Assembly (NCBI GenBank): GCA_028279345.1
Contig: JANQNY010000009.1
Span: 1 to 64,000 of the forward strand
From: Geminicoccaceae bacterium
Lineage (GTDB): Bacteria > Pseudomonadota > Alphaproteobacteria > Geminicoccales > Geminicoccaceae
Length of the DNA: 64,000 nt
Direction: 5' to 3'
Made by a program: the position numbers and the translations under genes. The notes beneath the pieces were generated by a model. That model searched no databases and was not told the DNA's origin. It saw nothing but the letters and a program-made list of their open reading frames with translations. Positions 20,001 to 28,032 of the stretch are shown here, piece after piece; the first letter of the stretch is position 1; every line of letters starts with the position of its first letter.

Positions 20001-21043
20001 CGCGCCGCTTCGGCTTCGCCCTCGTCGGCGCCGGCTTGGCGGCAACCCCGCACGCGCAGGCACTGGCCGCGCTCGCCGACCGGATTGCGGTGCGCGGGGT
20101 CTTCACGCGCAACCGCGAGCGGGCGGCTGCCTTCGCCGAGCGCTTCGGCTTTCCGGTTGCCGACGACCTCGATGCGCTCACCGCGGACCCGGAGGTCGAC
20201 GCGCTCCTCTTGCTCACCCCGCCCGACACGCGCCTCGACCTGATCGAGCGGTTCGCGGCGCTCGGCAAGCACGTCCTCTGCGAAAAGCCGCTCGGGCGGA
20301 CCGTCGCAGATGCCGAGGACATCGCTGGCATCTGCGCACGCCACGGCGTCGGGCTCGGCGTCGTCTTCCAGCACCGCTATCGCCCGGAGGTACGGCGCCT
20401 GCGCGAGCTCCTAGCGACCGGAGCGCTCGGCGCCGTCGGTATGGTGCAGGTGGACGTGCCCTGGTGGCGGCCGCAGAGCTACTACGACGAGCCGGGCCGA
20501 GGGACCTACACGCGCGATGGCGGCGGCGTCCTCATCACCCAGGCGATCCACACGCTCGACCTGCTTCTCAGCCTTGCGGGGCCAGTGCAGTCGGTCCAAG
20601 CGCTCACGGCGAACACGCCGCTGCACCGGATGGAGGCCGAGGACTTTGCCGCCGGCGGGCTCGCGTTCGAGAACGGTGCAGTGGGCGCGTTGATGGCGAC
20701 GACGGCGGCGTTCCCGGGGGGCGGTGACGCGATCCGCTTGCACGGTGAGCACGGCAGCGCCCACCTGCAGTCGGGCGTCTTGCGCGTCGCCTGGCGCGAC
20801 GGTCGCGACGAGACGTTCGGCGCGACGACCGGTACGGGCGGCGGGGCCGATCCGATGGCCTTTCCCTTCGATTGGCATCGGGACCTGATCGCGGGCTTCG
20901 TGGAGCAGGTCGGCCGAGGGGAAGCCCCGCCGGTTGCCGGCGACGGTGCCGTCGCCGTTCAGCGACTGATCGAGGCGTTGCTTCGCTCATCGAGGGAAGG
21001 GCGACGCATCGCCGTTCCGACCTCGGAGGACTCCCAGCCATGA
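19997..21043 (+). CDS. Gfo/Idh/MocA family oxidoreductase (first of three)
   Basis: NAD(P)-dependent dehydrogenase, 348 residues. The N-terminal Rossmann domain begins FALVGAGLAATPHAQAL, and the family signature EKPLGR lies near residue 96; the C-terminal domain has the substrate-binding GGGVLITQAIHTLDLLL near 175, with the histidine usual for this class. Members oxidise sugars, inositol or sugar derivatives at a ring hydroxyl. Overlaps both neighbours by four bases (ATGA), so it is produced together with the transporter ATPase and the second oxidoreductase. Confidence 0.88.
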   Translation: MTRRFGFALVGAGLAATPHAQALAALADRIAVRGVFTRNRERAAAFAERFGFPVADDLDALTADPEVDALLLLTPPDTRLDLIERFAALGKHVLCEKPLGRTVADAEDIAGICARHGVGLGVVFQHRYRPEVRRLRELLATGALGAVGMVQVDVPWWRPQSYYDEPGRGTYTRDGGGVLITQAIHTLDLLLSLAGPVQSVQALTANTPLHRMEAEDFAAGGLAFENGAVGALMATTAAFPGGGDAIRLHGEHGSAHLQSGVLRVAWRDGRDETFGATTGTGGGADPMAFPFDWHRDLIAGFVEQVGRGEAPPVAGDGAVAVQRLIEALLRSSREGRRIAVPTSEDSQP

Positions 21044-22056
21044 GCGTGACGGTCGGCGTGATCGGCATCGACCACCGTCACATCTACGGCCAGCTCGCGG
21101 GCATGCTCAGCGAAGGCGCTACGTGCAAGGGCTGGTGGACGGAGGGGGAGCCGCAGCCGCTGGCGGGTTTCGTCAAGCGCTTTCCCAACGTTCCCCGGGT
21201 CGCCGACCGGCGGGCGCTGTTGGACGACGCGGGGATCGATCTCATCCTTCTGGCTGATGTGCCGGCCTTGCGTGCGGAGCGGGCGATCGAGGCGATGCGC
21301 GCTGGCAAGGACGTGATGACCGACAAGCCGGGCTGCACCACGCTCGAGCAGCTCGAGGCGGTCCGGAGGACCGTCGCCGAGACCGGCCGCATCTGGTCGA
21401 TCGACTTCTCCGAGCGCTTCGAGGTGCCGTCGGTCACAAGGGCCGCGGAGTTGGTGCACGCCGGTGCGATCGGCGCGGTGGTGCAGACCGTGGGCCTTGG
21501 CCCGCACCGCCTCAACGAGGCGACGCGCCCCGCGTGGTTCTTCGAGGAGGCGGGCTATGGCGGTATCCTCTGCGATATCGCTTCGCACCAGATCGACCAG
21601 TTCCTCATCTTCACCGGTGCCGCTGACGCGGCGATCGTGCATGCGACCGTCGGCAACTTCGCCAATCCCGACCGGCCGGGCCTCCAGGACTTCGGTGAGA
21701 TCCTCCTCCGAAGCGACCGGGCACAGGGCTACGTTCGGGTCGACTGGTACACGCCCGACGCGCTGCCGAACTGGGGCGACGGGCGTCTCACGATCCTCGG
21801 CACGGAGGGCTATATCGAGCTCCGCAAGTACGTTGATGTGGCGGGCCGGCCGGGGACGGATCACCTGTTTCTCGTCAATGGCGAGCGCTGCGAGCACATC
21901 GACGCCGCTGGCTGGCCGTTGACCTACTTTGCCGATCTCGCGCGCGACGTGCGCGACCGGACCGAAACCGCGATGCCCCAGGCGCACTGCTTCAAGGTGA
22001 TGGAACTCGCGCTTCGAGCCCAAGCCCAGGCCGTGCGTCGCGGCTTCCTCCGCTAG
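21040..22056 (+). CDS. Gfo/Idh/MocA family oxidoreductase (second)
   Basis: 338 residues from the ATG overlapping the previous stop. The N-terminal nucleotide-binding region is GVIGIDHRHIYGQL, which departs from the usual GxGxxG; the EKP motif is replaced by TDKPGCTTLEQL near 90. The catalytic-domain part GYGGILCDIASHQIDQFLIF near 165 keeps the conserved aspartate and histidine. It is more divergent from the other two than they are from each other, suggesting a different step on the same imported compound. The frame extends upstream only as a shadow of its neighbour. Confidence 0.85.
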   Translation: MSVTVGVIGIDHRHIYGQLAGMLSEGATCKGWWTEGEPQPLAGFVKRFPNVPRVADRRALLDDAGIDLILLADVPALRAERAIEAMRAGKDVMTDKPGCTTLEQLEAVRRTVAETGRIWSIDFSERFEVPSVTRAAELVHAGAIGAVVQTVGLGPHRLNEATRPAWFFEEAGYGGILCDIASHQIDQFLIFTGAADAAIVHATVGNFANPDRPGLQDFGEILLRSDRAQGYVRVDWYTPDALPNWGDGRLTILGTEGYIELRKYVDVAGRPGTDHLFLVNGERCEHIDAAGWPLTYFADLARDVRDRTETAMPQAHCFKVMELALRAQAQAVRRGFLR

Positions 22057-22061
22057 CGGCG

Positions 22062-23144
22062 ATGGTCTGCGGCGTCGCCATCCTCGGGGCAGGCATCGGC
22101 CGCGAGCATCTGGCGGCCTACCTCGCGCTGCCGCAGCACTTCCAAGTCCACTGGATCTGCGACGTGAACCTCGAACGGGCGGAGGAACTCGCAGCCCGCG
22201 CGCCCGGTTGCAGCACCGCCGCCGGCATCGACCAGGTCCTGCAGGACCCGCGTGTCGATCTGGTCGACGTCTGCCTGCCGCCGCACCTGCACGCCGATGC
22301 ATCTCTCGCCGCCATTGCCGCGGGCAAGCACGTGGTGTGCGAGAAGCCGCTCGCCGGCAGCATCGTCGACGCTGAGCGCGTTCGCGATGCGGCGCTCAGT
22401 GCCGACCGCCTGGTGGTGCCCGTGTTTCAGTACCGCTACGGCCAGGCGCTCGCCGAGCTGAGGATCTTGCAGGCAGCCGGGCTCACTGGCCCACCGCGCG
22501 TCGCCACGCTGGAAACGCACTGGAACCGCGGCGCCGACTATTACGCGGTGCCTTGGCGCGGCACCTGGGCGCACGAGCTGGGCGGCGCCATCTTGAGCCA
22601 CGCGCTCCACATCCACGACCTCTGCTGTGTCGCGCTCGGCGACGTCGCCGACGTCTCGGCATTCGTGGCTACTGCTATCAACCCCATCGAGACCGAGGAT
22701 TGTGCGGCGATCGCGCTCAGGCTCCAGAACGGTGCGCTGGTGACCTCGTCCATCACCCTCGGTGCGGCTGACGACACGAGCAGGCTGCGTCTGGTGTTTG
22801 CCGACCTCACCGTGGAGAGCGGCCGTGCACCCTACGCCCCCGCGGCCGCCGCCTGGTCGTTCAAGGCGCGCGACCCCGCACGGCAGGTCGAGGTCGACGC
22901 GCGGCTCGCCGCTTGCCGTGCCGGCAGACCCGTTCCGTCAGGCTTCCATGGACTGTTTCTGGCGCTCGCCCAGGCGCTCGATGGCGGCGACCGGGCCACG
23001 TTGCCGAGCCCCGACGACGGCGTCCGCTCGATCGAGCTGGCGACCGGCATCTACACGGCCGCACGCACCGGCGCGCGGGTCCGTCTGCCACTCGACCGCG
23101 CGCTGCCGATCTGCCGTTCGCTGGCATCGGGGTCGATGGGCTGA
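22062..23144 (+). CDS. Gfo/Idh/MocA family oxidoreductase (third)
   Basis: 360 residues. Rossmann motif GVAILGAGIGREHLAAYL at the N-terminus, CEKPLAGSIVDAERV near 95, and ELGGAILSHALHIHDLCCVAL near 170 with the catalytic-site histidine. Starts five bases after the second oxidoreductase and ends the co-directional run that began with the binding protein at 15470. Three linked dehydrogenases with one transporter suggest sequential or isomer-specific oxidation of a cyclic polyol or sugar; this is inference from context. Confidence 0.87.
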   Translation: MVCGVAILGAGIGREHLAAYLALPQHFQVHWICDVNLERAEELAARAPGCSTAAGIDQVLQDPRVDLVDVCLPPHLHADASLAAIAAGKHVVCEKPLAGSIVDAERVRDAALSADRLVVPVFQYRYGQALAELRILQAAGLTGPPRVATLETHWNRGADYYAVPWRGTWAHELGGAILSHALHIHDLCCVALGDVADVSAFVATAINPIETEDCAAIALRLQNGALVTSSITLGAADDTSRLRLVFADLTVESGRAPYAPAAAAWSFKARDPARQVEVDARLAACRAGRPVPSGFHGLFLALAQALDGGDRATLPSPDDGVRSIELATGIYTAARTGARVRLPLDRALPICRSLASGSMG

Positions 23145-23262
23145 CGGCGCCTGCGTCCGCGTTTCTAAAGACAATTTGACTGGCGCGGCGGAACGCAACG
23201 CTGACGTCTGACGTCCAACGAGATAGAACCCGACCAATGCGAGGTTGCACAAGGAGGAGGAC

Positions 23263-23835
23263 ATGAGCGAGGCGGTGATCGCGCAGGACTTCGAGCGCTA
23301 TGCCTTCCTGCAGCGGCTCTTCCACTGGCTGATTGCGCTCCTGGTGCTCGGCTCGCTCGCCGGCGGTGCGATGCTCTACGCGTACGGCTTCGAGGGGCTG
23401 CGCGACACTTTCGGCCTGGAGATGACCAACACCATCTACAAGTACCACAAGACCGCGGGTGTCATGATCCTCGGGCTCATGGTGCTGCGCATCTTGCTAC
23501 GCCTGGCCTACGGCCACCCGCCGCGGCCAAGCACGATGTCGAGTGGCACCTACGGTCTCGCTCGGGCGACGCACCTGGCGCTCTATGCGCTATTGATCGT
23601 GATGCCCGTGCTCGGCTGGGCGGCGACGGCCGCCGGTGGCTTCCCGGTCCAGTTCTTCGACCTCAACCTGCCGCCGATCATCGGCAAGAACGAGGCGCTC
23701 TCCGGCACCCTCTTCACACTCCACGGCATCGTCGGCGTCGTGATTGGCGTGCTGGTCCTCATCCACATCGCCGCAGCCCTCCGCCACTGGCTCATCCTCA
23801 AAGACGGCGTCATGCAGCGTATCGGACTGCCCTGA
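23263..23835 (+). CDS. cytochrome b561 family membrane protein
   Basis: Diheme membrane cytochrome that passes electrons between membrane carriers. About 190 residues with four membrane segments and histidines placed for two hemes: LFHWLIALLVL (segment 1), YKYHKTAGVMIL (segment 2), THLALYALLIV (segment 3) and LHGIVGVVIGVLVLIHIAAAL (segment 4). The ATG at 23263 is preferred because AAGGAGGAGG lies six bases upstream; an earlier in-frame ATG would place that ribosome site inside the gene. It stands alone between the oxidoreductases and a secreted protein gene. Confidence 0.88.
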   Translation: MSEAVIAQDFERYAFLQRLFHWLIALLVLGSLAGGAMLYAYGFEGLRDTFGLEMTNTIYKYHKTAGVMILGLMVLRILLRLAYGHPPRPSTMSSGTYGLARATHLALYALLIVMPVLGWAATAAGGFPVQFFDLNLPPIIGKNEALSGTLFTLHGIVGVVIGVLVLIHIAAALRHWLILKDGVMQRIGLP

Positions 23836-23996
23836 CGACCGCCCGCGCTGGCACTGGCGATAGGCCGCTGGACGGTGTGGCCGGCCGTGGCGCGTGCGGC
23901 TACACAAAGAGTGTCGAGGCGGTCTCGTCGGGTGCAGAGCCCGCGATGCTGGGGACATCGGGAGTGGCCGCAGCCGCTCCATAGGAGCATCAAGCG

Positions 23997-24497
23997 ATGC
24001 GTAGGTTGGCCACTCTGGTGATCGGCGTTCTGCCGCAGTTCTCGGTCGCGACACTCGCCGACGAGTTCTCGATCACTGGCGAGTATCGCGGCATGTACGC
24101 CTGTGACAGCACGACCGCCGGCGTGCCCTCATCGTGGGCGCGTCCGATGACCGCCAGCATCGTGCAAGACGGCGACCACTTCAATGTCGACCTGAAATAC
24201 ACGGATGAGCAGGAGCTGGGGCACGAATACAGCCTCTACAGAGGGCAACTCGCCGAACCAACGCAAGGCGACTTGCTCAGCGGGTATTTCGTTGCTTGCG
24301 GAGGTACGTTTCCGTCACAGGAGCTTGCAAGGATCTTCCCCGCCGCGACCGGCGGAGAGACCTTCAGCATGGCGATCGATAGCGTCTGGGTTTCAGATCA
24401 GGTGCCCAACATCCCGGGGCTGACCGTGCAAAGCTGCAAATGGAGCCTCACCCGAGTGTCCACCGACGCCAGCGATGTACGACCCTGCGAGCAATAG
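23997..24497 (+). CDS. secreted protein of unknown function
   Basis: 166 residues, not recognised. The N-terminus MRRLATLVIGVLPQFSVATLA looks like a Sec signal peptide with cleavage before DEFS. The rest is beta-rich with four cysteines (near residues 36, 101, 142, 163), which could make two disulfides in the periplasm. The ATG follows AGGAGCATCAAGCG, a weak ribosome site. It is the last backbone gene before the island boundary; GC content is slightly lower than its neighbours. Confidence 0.7.
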   Translation: MRRLATLVIGVLPQFSVATLADEFSITGEYRGMYACDSTTAGVPSSWARPMTASIVQDGDHFNVDLKYTDEQELGHEYSLYRGQLAEPTQGDLLSGYFVACGGTFPSQELARIFPAATGGETFSMAIDSVWVSDQVPNIPGLTVQSCKWSLTRVSTDASDVRPCEQ

Positions 24498-24504
24498 TGA
24501 CTGT

Positions 24505-24535
24505 GTCGAACGCCAACGCTAGGCGTGCGTTCGAC
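24505..24535 (+). terminator. hairpin after the secreted protein gene
   Basis: Inverted repeat GTCGAACG / CGTTCGAC with a 15-base spacer, eight bases after the stop codon. There is no T-run, so it would act as a weak or factor-assisted terminator. It marks the last backbone transcription unit before the island. Confidence 0.35.
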
Positions 24536-24604
24536 ATCGTCGGTGTTGAAGGCCGAACAGGGCGCAATGCCGGCAGATAAACTCGGCCAGCGCAGGCGGA
24601 TGGC

Positions 24605-24634
24605 TGGTGCGCCTCGGAGGAGAAAGTTCGAACC
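24605..24634. other. candidate attL, degenerate copy of the tRNA-Arg 3' end
   Basis: TGGTGCGCC matches the CCA end and acceptor stem of the tRNA-Arg at 62910-62918, followed by GGAGGA and, after a five-base insertion, TTCGAACC, both also present in the tRNA T-arm. The match is imperfect, so it is either a diverged att site or the scar of an earlier insertion. Confidence 0.45.
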
Positions 24635-24669
24635 CTCTCTTCGAGACGCTTGAGGAGTGGGAGCGCCAT

Positions 24670-24705
24670 CTCGCATCTCTAAACCTTGAAGGTTTGAGGT
24701 GCGAG
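24670..24705. other. long inverted repeat before mobC, candidate oriT or MobC operator
   Basis: CTCGCATCTCTAAACCTT pairs with AAGGTTTGAGGTGCGAG across a two-base turn, giving a near-perfect 17-base-pair hairpin that ends two bases before the mobC start codon. Relaxase/MobC systems usually have an inverted repeat next to the nick site just upstream of these genes, so oriT is the favoured reading; autoregulation by MobC is possible too. No nick motif could be assigned. Confidence 0.5.
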
Positions 24706-24706
24706 C

Positions 24707-25135
24707 ATGAGCACCTCGAATAATAATTTCAATGAGTTAGCGGAAAAGAACGGTAAGCGGTATGCGCCGCCTTTCTCCCTGCGTCTGACGTTCGAGGAGC
24801 GGGCACGGCTGGAGCGGGACGCCGCAGGTATGGCCCTGGGGGCCTACATCCGAGCGCAGCTGTTCGGTGAAGATGCTGCGCCGCGGCGTACGCGGGGCAA
24901 GTTCCCGGTCAAGGATCATCAGGCGCTGGGCCAGGTGCTGGGGACGCTCGGGTCGGCGCGGCTGTCGAATAACCTCAATCAGCTGGCGCGGGCGGTGAAT
25001 TCCGGCTCGCTGCCGGTGACCCCGGACACCGAAAACAAGCTGAAGGAGGCCTGTGAGGCGGTGCTGGCGATGCGCCGCGATCTGTTGCGCGCGCTCGGCA
25101 AAGAGGCGGCCAAGGAGCCAGGAGGTGGGCCATGA
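24707..25135 (+). CDS. mobC: plasmid mobilization relaxosome protein MobC
   Basis: Accessory DNA-binding protein that helps the relaxase open and nick oriT. 142 residues, with a ribbon-helix-helix-like start (FSLRLTFEERARLERDAAGMALGAYIRAQLFG) and the MobC C-terminal stretch LGSARLSNNLNQLARAVNSGSLP near 85-108, a pattern typical of this family. The ATG directly follows the hairpin at 24670-24705. The stop overlaps the relaxase ATG by four bases. Confidence 0.85.
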   Translation: MSTSNNNFNELAEKNGKRYAPPFSLRLTFEERARLERDAAGMALGAYIRAQLFGEDAAPRRTRGKFPVKDHQALGQVLGTLGSARLSNNLNQLARAVNSGSLPVTPDTENKLKEACEAVLAMRRDLLRALGKEAAKEPGGGP

Positions 25136-26451
25136 TTCTCAAAGGCTCTCCACGCGGCAACGGGGCGCAACTGGCCCGGCATCTCCTGAACGCGCGGGAG
25201 AATGAGCATGTTGAGGTCTATGAGCTGCGCGGCTTTGTCGGCGAAGGGCTGGCAGAGGCGTTTATGGAAGCGGAAGCCGTCGCGGCGGGAACGCGCTGCC
25301 GTCAGTTCCTCTTTTCGCTTAGCCTGAACCCTCCGGAGGGCGAACTCGTCGATCTCGACGCCTTTGAGGACGCGATTGAGAAAATCGAGGTGAAGCTGGG
25401 GCTGGAGAACCAGCCGCGGGCGATCGTCTTTCATGAGAAGGAAGGCCGCCGTCATGCGCATGCTGTGTGGTCGCGGATCGATGCCGAGCGGATGACGGCG
25501 ATCCCGATGCCCTTCTTCAAGACGCGGCTGATGGAGGTCTCAAGGGACCTGTATCTCGAACACGACTGGTCGATGCCGAAGGGGCTGCTCGACCGGCATG
25601 TCCGCAATCCGTTCAACTTCACGCGCGCGGAATGGCAGCAGGCCAAGCGGGTGCAACAGAATCCGCAGCTGATCAAAGCGGCGTTCCGGAGGTGCTGGGA
25701 AACGTCCGACACGCCGAAGGCGCTGCAGAACGCGCTGGAGGAACGCGGCTACTTTCTGGCGCGGGGAGACCGGCGGGGCTTCGTGGCGATTGATGTCCGC
25801 GGCGAAGTCTATGCGTTGGCCCGCTGGTCCGGGGTGAAGACGCGCGATGTGCGGGAACGGCTCGGCGATCCGGAGCAACTGCCGTCCGTCGACGAAACAA
25901 GAGCGATGATCGCCGGACGCATGACGGACAAGCTCCGCGGCTACGTCCGTGAGGTCAAAGCCAACTATCGGCGGCTCGCTCCGTCGGTGGAGTTCAAGCG
26001 GCAAGAGCTGGTGCGGCGGCAACGGGACGAGCGCAAGGCGCTGGAAGAGCAACAGGACCGGCGCTGGACGGACGAGACGAATGCCCGCGCCGCGCGGTTG
26101 CCCAAAGGCCTTGGCGGGCTGTGGAGCTGGATCACCGGGAAGTACGCGAAGATCCGCCATCAGAACGAGGTCGAGGCCTGGCACGCCTGGCAACGCGACC
26201 GCGCAGAGAAGGACGCGCTCATCGCGCAGCATCTCGACGAACGGCGATCTCTTCAGCGCTCAATCAGGGATCTCCGGCATCAGCGCAGCCGCGAGATAGC
26301 GGAGCTGAATGCCGAGATCGTGGACACCATCCGTATGGGCGGCGAGGGCCTGCCGGATTTGCGGCAGGCTTTCGACAAGGCCGCCCAGCCGAATCGCATA
26401 GGCCGCAGTGACCGTCATAGGGATCGCGACGGGCCGGAGTTAGGGGCCTGA
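25132..26451 (+). CDS. relaxase / mobilization nuclease (MobA-VirD2 type)
   Basis: Relaxase that nicks oriT and leads the DNA strand into the recipient. 439 residues: the N-terminal relaxase domain includes RAIVFHEKEGRRHAHAVWSRID near 95-115, in which the paired histidines (HAH) are the metal-binding motif; the catalytic tyrosine cannot be assigned with certainty. The C-terminal half (240-430) is highly charged and helical, with RQRDERKALEEQQDRRW, and may be a coiled coil that contacts MobC or the coupling protein. It is translationally coupled to mobC. Confidence 0.85.
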   Translation: MILKGSPRGNGAQLARHLLNARENEHVEVYELRGFVGEGLAEAFMEAEAVAAGTRCRQFLFSLSLNPPEGELVDLDAFEDAIEKIEVKLGLENQPRAIVFHEKEGRRHAHAVWSRIDAERMTAIPMPFFKTRLMEVSRDLYLEHDWSMPKGLLDRHVRNPFNFTRAEWQQAKRVQQNPQLIKAAFRRCWETSDTPKALQNALEERGYFLARGDRRGFVAIDVRGEVYALARWSGVKTRDVRERLGDPEQLPSVDETRAMIAGRMTDKLRGYVREVKANYRRLAPSVEFKRQELVRRQRDERKALEEQQDRRWTDETNARAARLPKGLGGLWSWITGKYAKIRHQNEVEAWHAWQRDRAEKDALIAQHLDERRSLQRSIRDLRHQRSREIAELNAEIVDTIRMGGEGLPDLRQAFDKAAQPNRIGRSDRHRDRDGPELGA

Positions 26452-26458
26452 CACGGCC

Positions 26459-27085
26459 TCATTCTAGATTGGGTGCCTCGGGAACGTCCTGCACCGGCTG
26501 CTCAGGTTCGATAGTGGTTACGGTTGATTGTTCGGTTGGTGATGATGGCAATTCGGGCTGAAAAACGGAAAACGCGATGATTCCGAGTCCGAGAACAATG
26601 AGCAATCCAAACATAAAGTAGTAAATCGTTCTAAGATAAAATATCGACTTTGCTGGACGAGTGCCTAGATCGGGTCTATTACCTTCAGCCACTTTCTGCT
26701 CATAATCTTCAAAAATTTCTCGTTCAATACCCGGGATAGCGCATTTCGGAAACCTTTCCTGAATTTGCTCTAAAGTCTTTAGTGAGCGAAACTCTATGTG
26801 AATAACATTTTTATTTGTTCCCTGAACAATGAAAAGGCCACAAAGGCCAACAAGGACTACAAAAATACCAAGAAATATCTCGATAAATTTATTTTCGCCA
26901 TGATCTTGGGAGACAAACGCAAGGAGGGCGCTGACAATAAGCACCGAAGCAGCAGTAAATGCTATTCGATAGTTATGGTACTTAAGAGCGCTGTCTTGTA
27001 GATGTTGGTAGTGGGACAACCAAAGGCTGAGACTGCCCGAGTCAGCGCATGAACACGCTGGCGGTTTGGTCTCTTGACCAGACAC
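26459..27085 (-). CDS. membrane protein of unknown function, low GC
   Basis: 208 residues, not recognised. Three hydrophobic segments are clear: about 41-58 (IAFTAASVLIVSALLAFV), 66-86 (FIEIFLGIFVVLVGLCGLFIV) and 152-175 (YFMFGLLIVLGLGIIAFSV), leaving a charged cytoplasmic part between the second and third and a proline/glutamate-rich tail. Base composition is near 41% GC, far below the relaxase next to it, which suggests separate acquisition. It is convergent with the relaxase (seven-base gap). Two-helix small membrane proteins are common in defence cargo, but no family could be assigned. Confidence 0.65.
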   Translation of the reverse strand: MSGQETKPPACSCADSGSLSLWLSHYQHLQDSALKYHNYRIAFTAASVLIVSALLAFVSQDHGENKFIEIFLGIFVVLVGLCGLFIVQGTNKNVIHIEFRSLKTLEQIQERFPKCAIPGIEREIFEDYEQKVAEGNRPDLGTRPAKSIFYLRTIYYFMFGLLIVLGLGIIAFSVFQPELPSSPTEQSTVTTIEPEQPVQDVPEAPNLE

Positions 27086-27183
27086 GGGCTCCTCCCCCTT
27101 GGCAGCAATTACCTCTCAGTCACGTTAGACGTCCTCGGAATCAATCCTACGGAAATCGTACGCGCCAATCCTAGAAGCCCCCA

Positions 27184-27272
27184 CCGGTTGCACATGCAAC
27201 CGGAGGCGACCCTCCGCCGAGGAGAGGGGTGCGGGGTCAAAGGCGCGCGCGCCTGGGACCGAAGTCGCGCGG
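27184..27272. repeat. direct repeat A, copy 1
   Basis: About 88 bases resembling 29801-29890; the first 58 bases after the CC have three mismatches. It begins with the perfect palindrome CCGGTTGCACATGCAACCGG and then contains CCCTC...GAGGG arms that can pair. It lies about 100 bases upstream of the minus-strand membrane protein gene. The two copies enclose a module of three genes (secreted protein, Fic, ArdA). Confidence 0.8.
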
Positions 27273-27343
27273 AGCCTCATCCTAGATGGCTTAGCCGTGG
27301 CGGCGAGCGGTGAACACGCAGACGCTAAAGGCGGAACAACGCC

Positions 27344-27742
27344 TCAGCGAAACTGCATGCACCGCACGCCAACGGCAGATCCCGGCCCTCCGCCCTGCAC
27401 GTGGAGTTGCCACTGTCCGTTTTCCGGCTCGAAGGTCACGTGATAGTGAGAGGGAAACTGCCGGTAGGAGTAAAAGAAGCTCACCCTCCCTCGCCGCGCG
27501 GTCTCCGTCATTCCCATAGATGCGCTGGCGATAAAGCACACGCCGTCCTGCACGGTGAAAGGTTTTCCTCCGGAGAAGAGCCGCGTGATCGACACGGCCT
27601 TGCTGCGATCTCCATCAATGCGGGTGATTTCAGAAATTCGACCAACAAATATGAGTTCTGCATCTCCGATGTGATCAGGCTCTGACGCGTTGGCATTGCC
27701 TGACAAGAAAAGCATCAACAGAAAAATAGAAACGTAGCGCAT
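27344..27742 (-). CDS. small secreted protein of unknown function
   Basis: 132 residues with a typical signal peptide (MRYVSIFLLMLFLSGNANA, cleavage before SEPD). The mature part is beta-rich, with two cysteines (near 68 and 128) and the segment FVGRISEITRIDGDRSKAV, a pattern seen in small periplasmic OB- or beta-barrel proteins, though no family was recognised. The upstream region is AT-rich and could hold its promoter. It lies divergent from the Fic gene. Confidence 0.6.
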   Translation of the reverse strand: MRYVSIFLLMLFLSGNANASEPDHIGDAELIFVGRISEITRIDGDRSKAVSITRLFSGGKPFTVQDGVCFIASASMGMTETARRGRVSFFYSYRQFPSHYHVTFEPENGQWQLHVQGGGPGSAVGVRCMQFR

Positions 27743-27891
27743 TCGTACTTCTTTTATCCTTATCCTGATTTTAGCACGAAGACCATAAGAAAGTTATTTT
27801 TTATGTCGTGGGTGCATACGATCGCACCATTCCCGCGCGACACATAGGGCAGATGCCTGGATGACAACAGCCCGGAGCTGAAGGTGGAAAG

Positions 27892-27909
27892 CGGAAACCG
27901 CGGTTTCCG
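27892..27909. promoter_or_regulatory. 18-base perfect palindrome upstream of the Fic gene
   Basis: CGGAAACCGCGGTTTCCG is a perfect palindrome, about 60 bases upstream of the predicted -10 of the Fic gene. It is a candidate operator. The Fic protein has a C-terminal winged-helix-like region, so self-regulation is possible. Confidence 0.4.
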
Positions 27910-27945
27910 GTCACGAAACCGGACATTCCGGTCCGGATAAGCAAA

Positions 27946-27975
27946 CTGGCATTTTCTCTAACCAATTGATATACT
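27946..27975 (+). promoter_or_regulatory. candidate sigma-70 promoter for the Fic gene
   Basis: -10 hexamer TATACT at 27970-27975 with CTGGCA (four of six matches to TTGACA) 18 bases upstream. Initiation near 27982 would leave a leader of about 50 bases before the GTG start at 28033. Confidence 0.4.
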
Positions 27976-28032
27976 GATGGTATGCGTGATTCTGAACCGG
28001 ACATAAAAGCGGACATAAAAGAGGGCGACACA

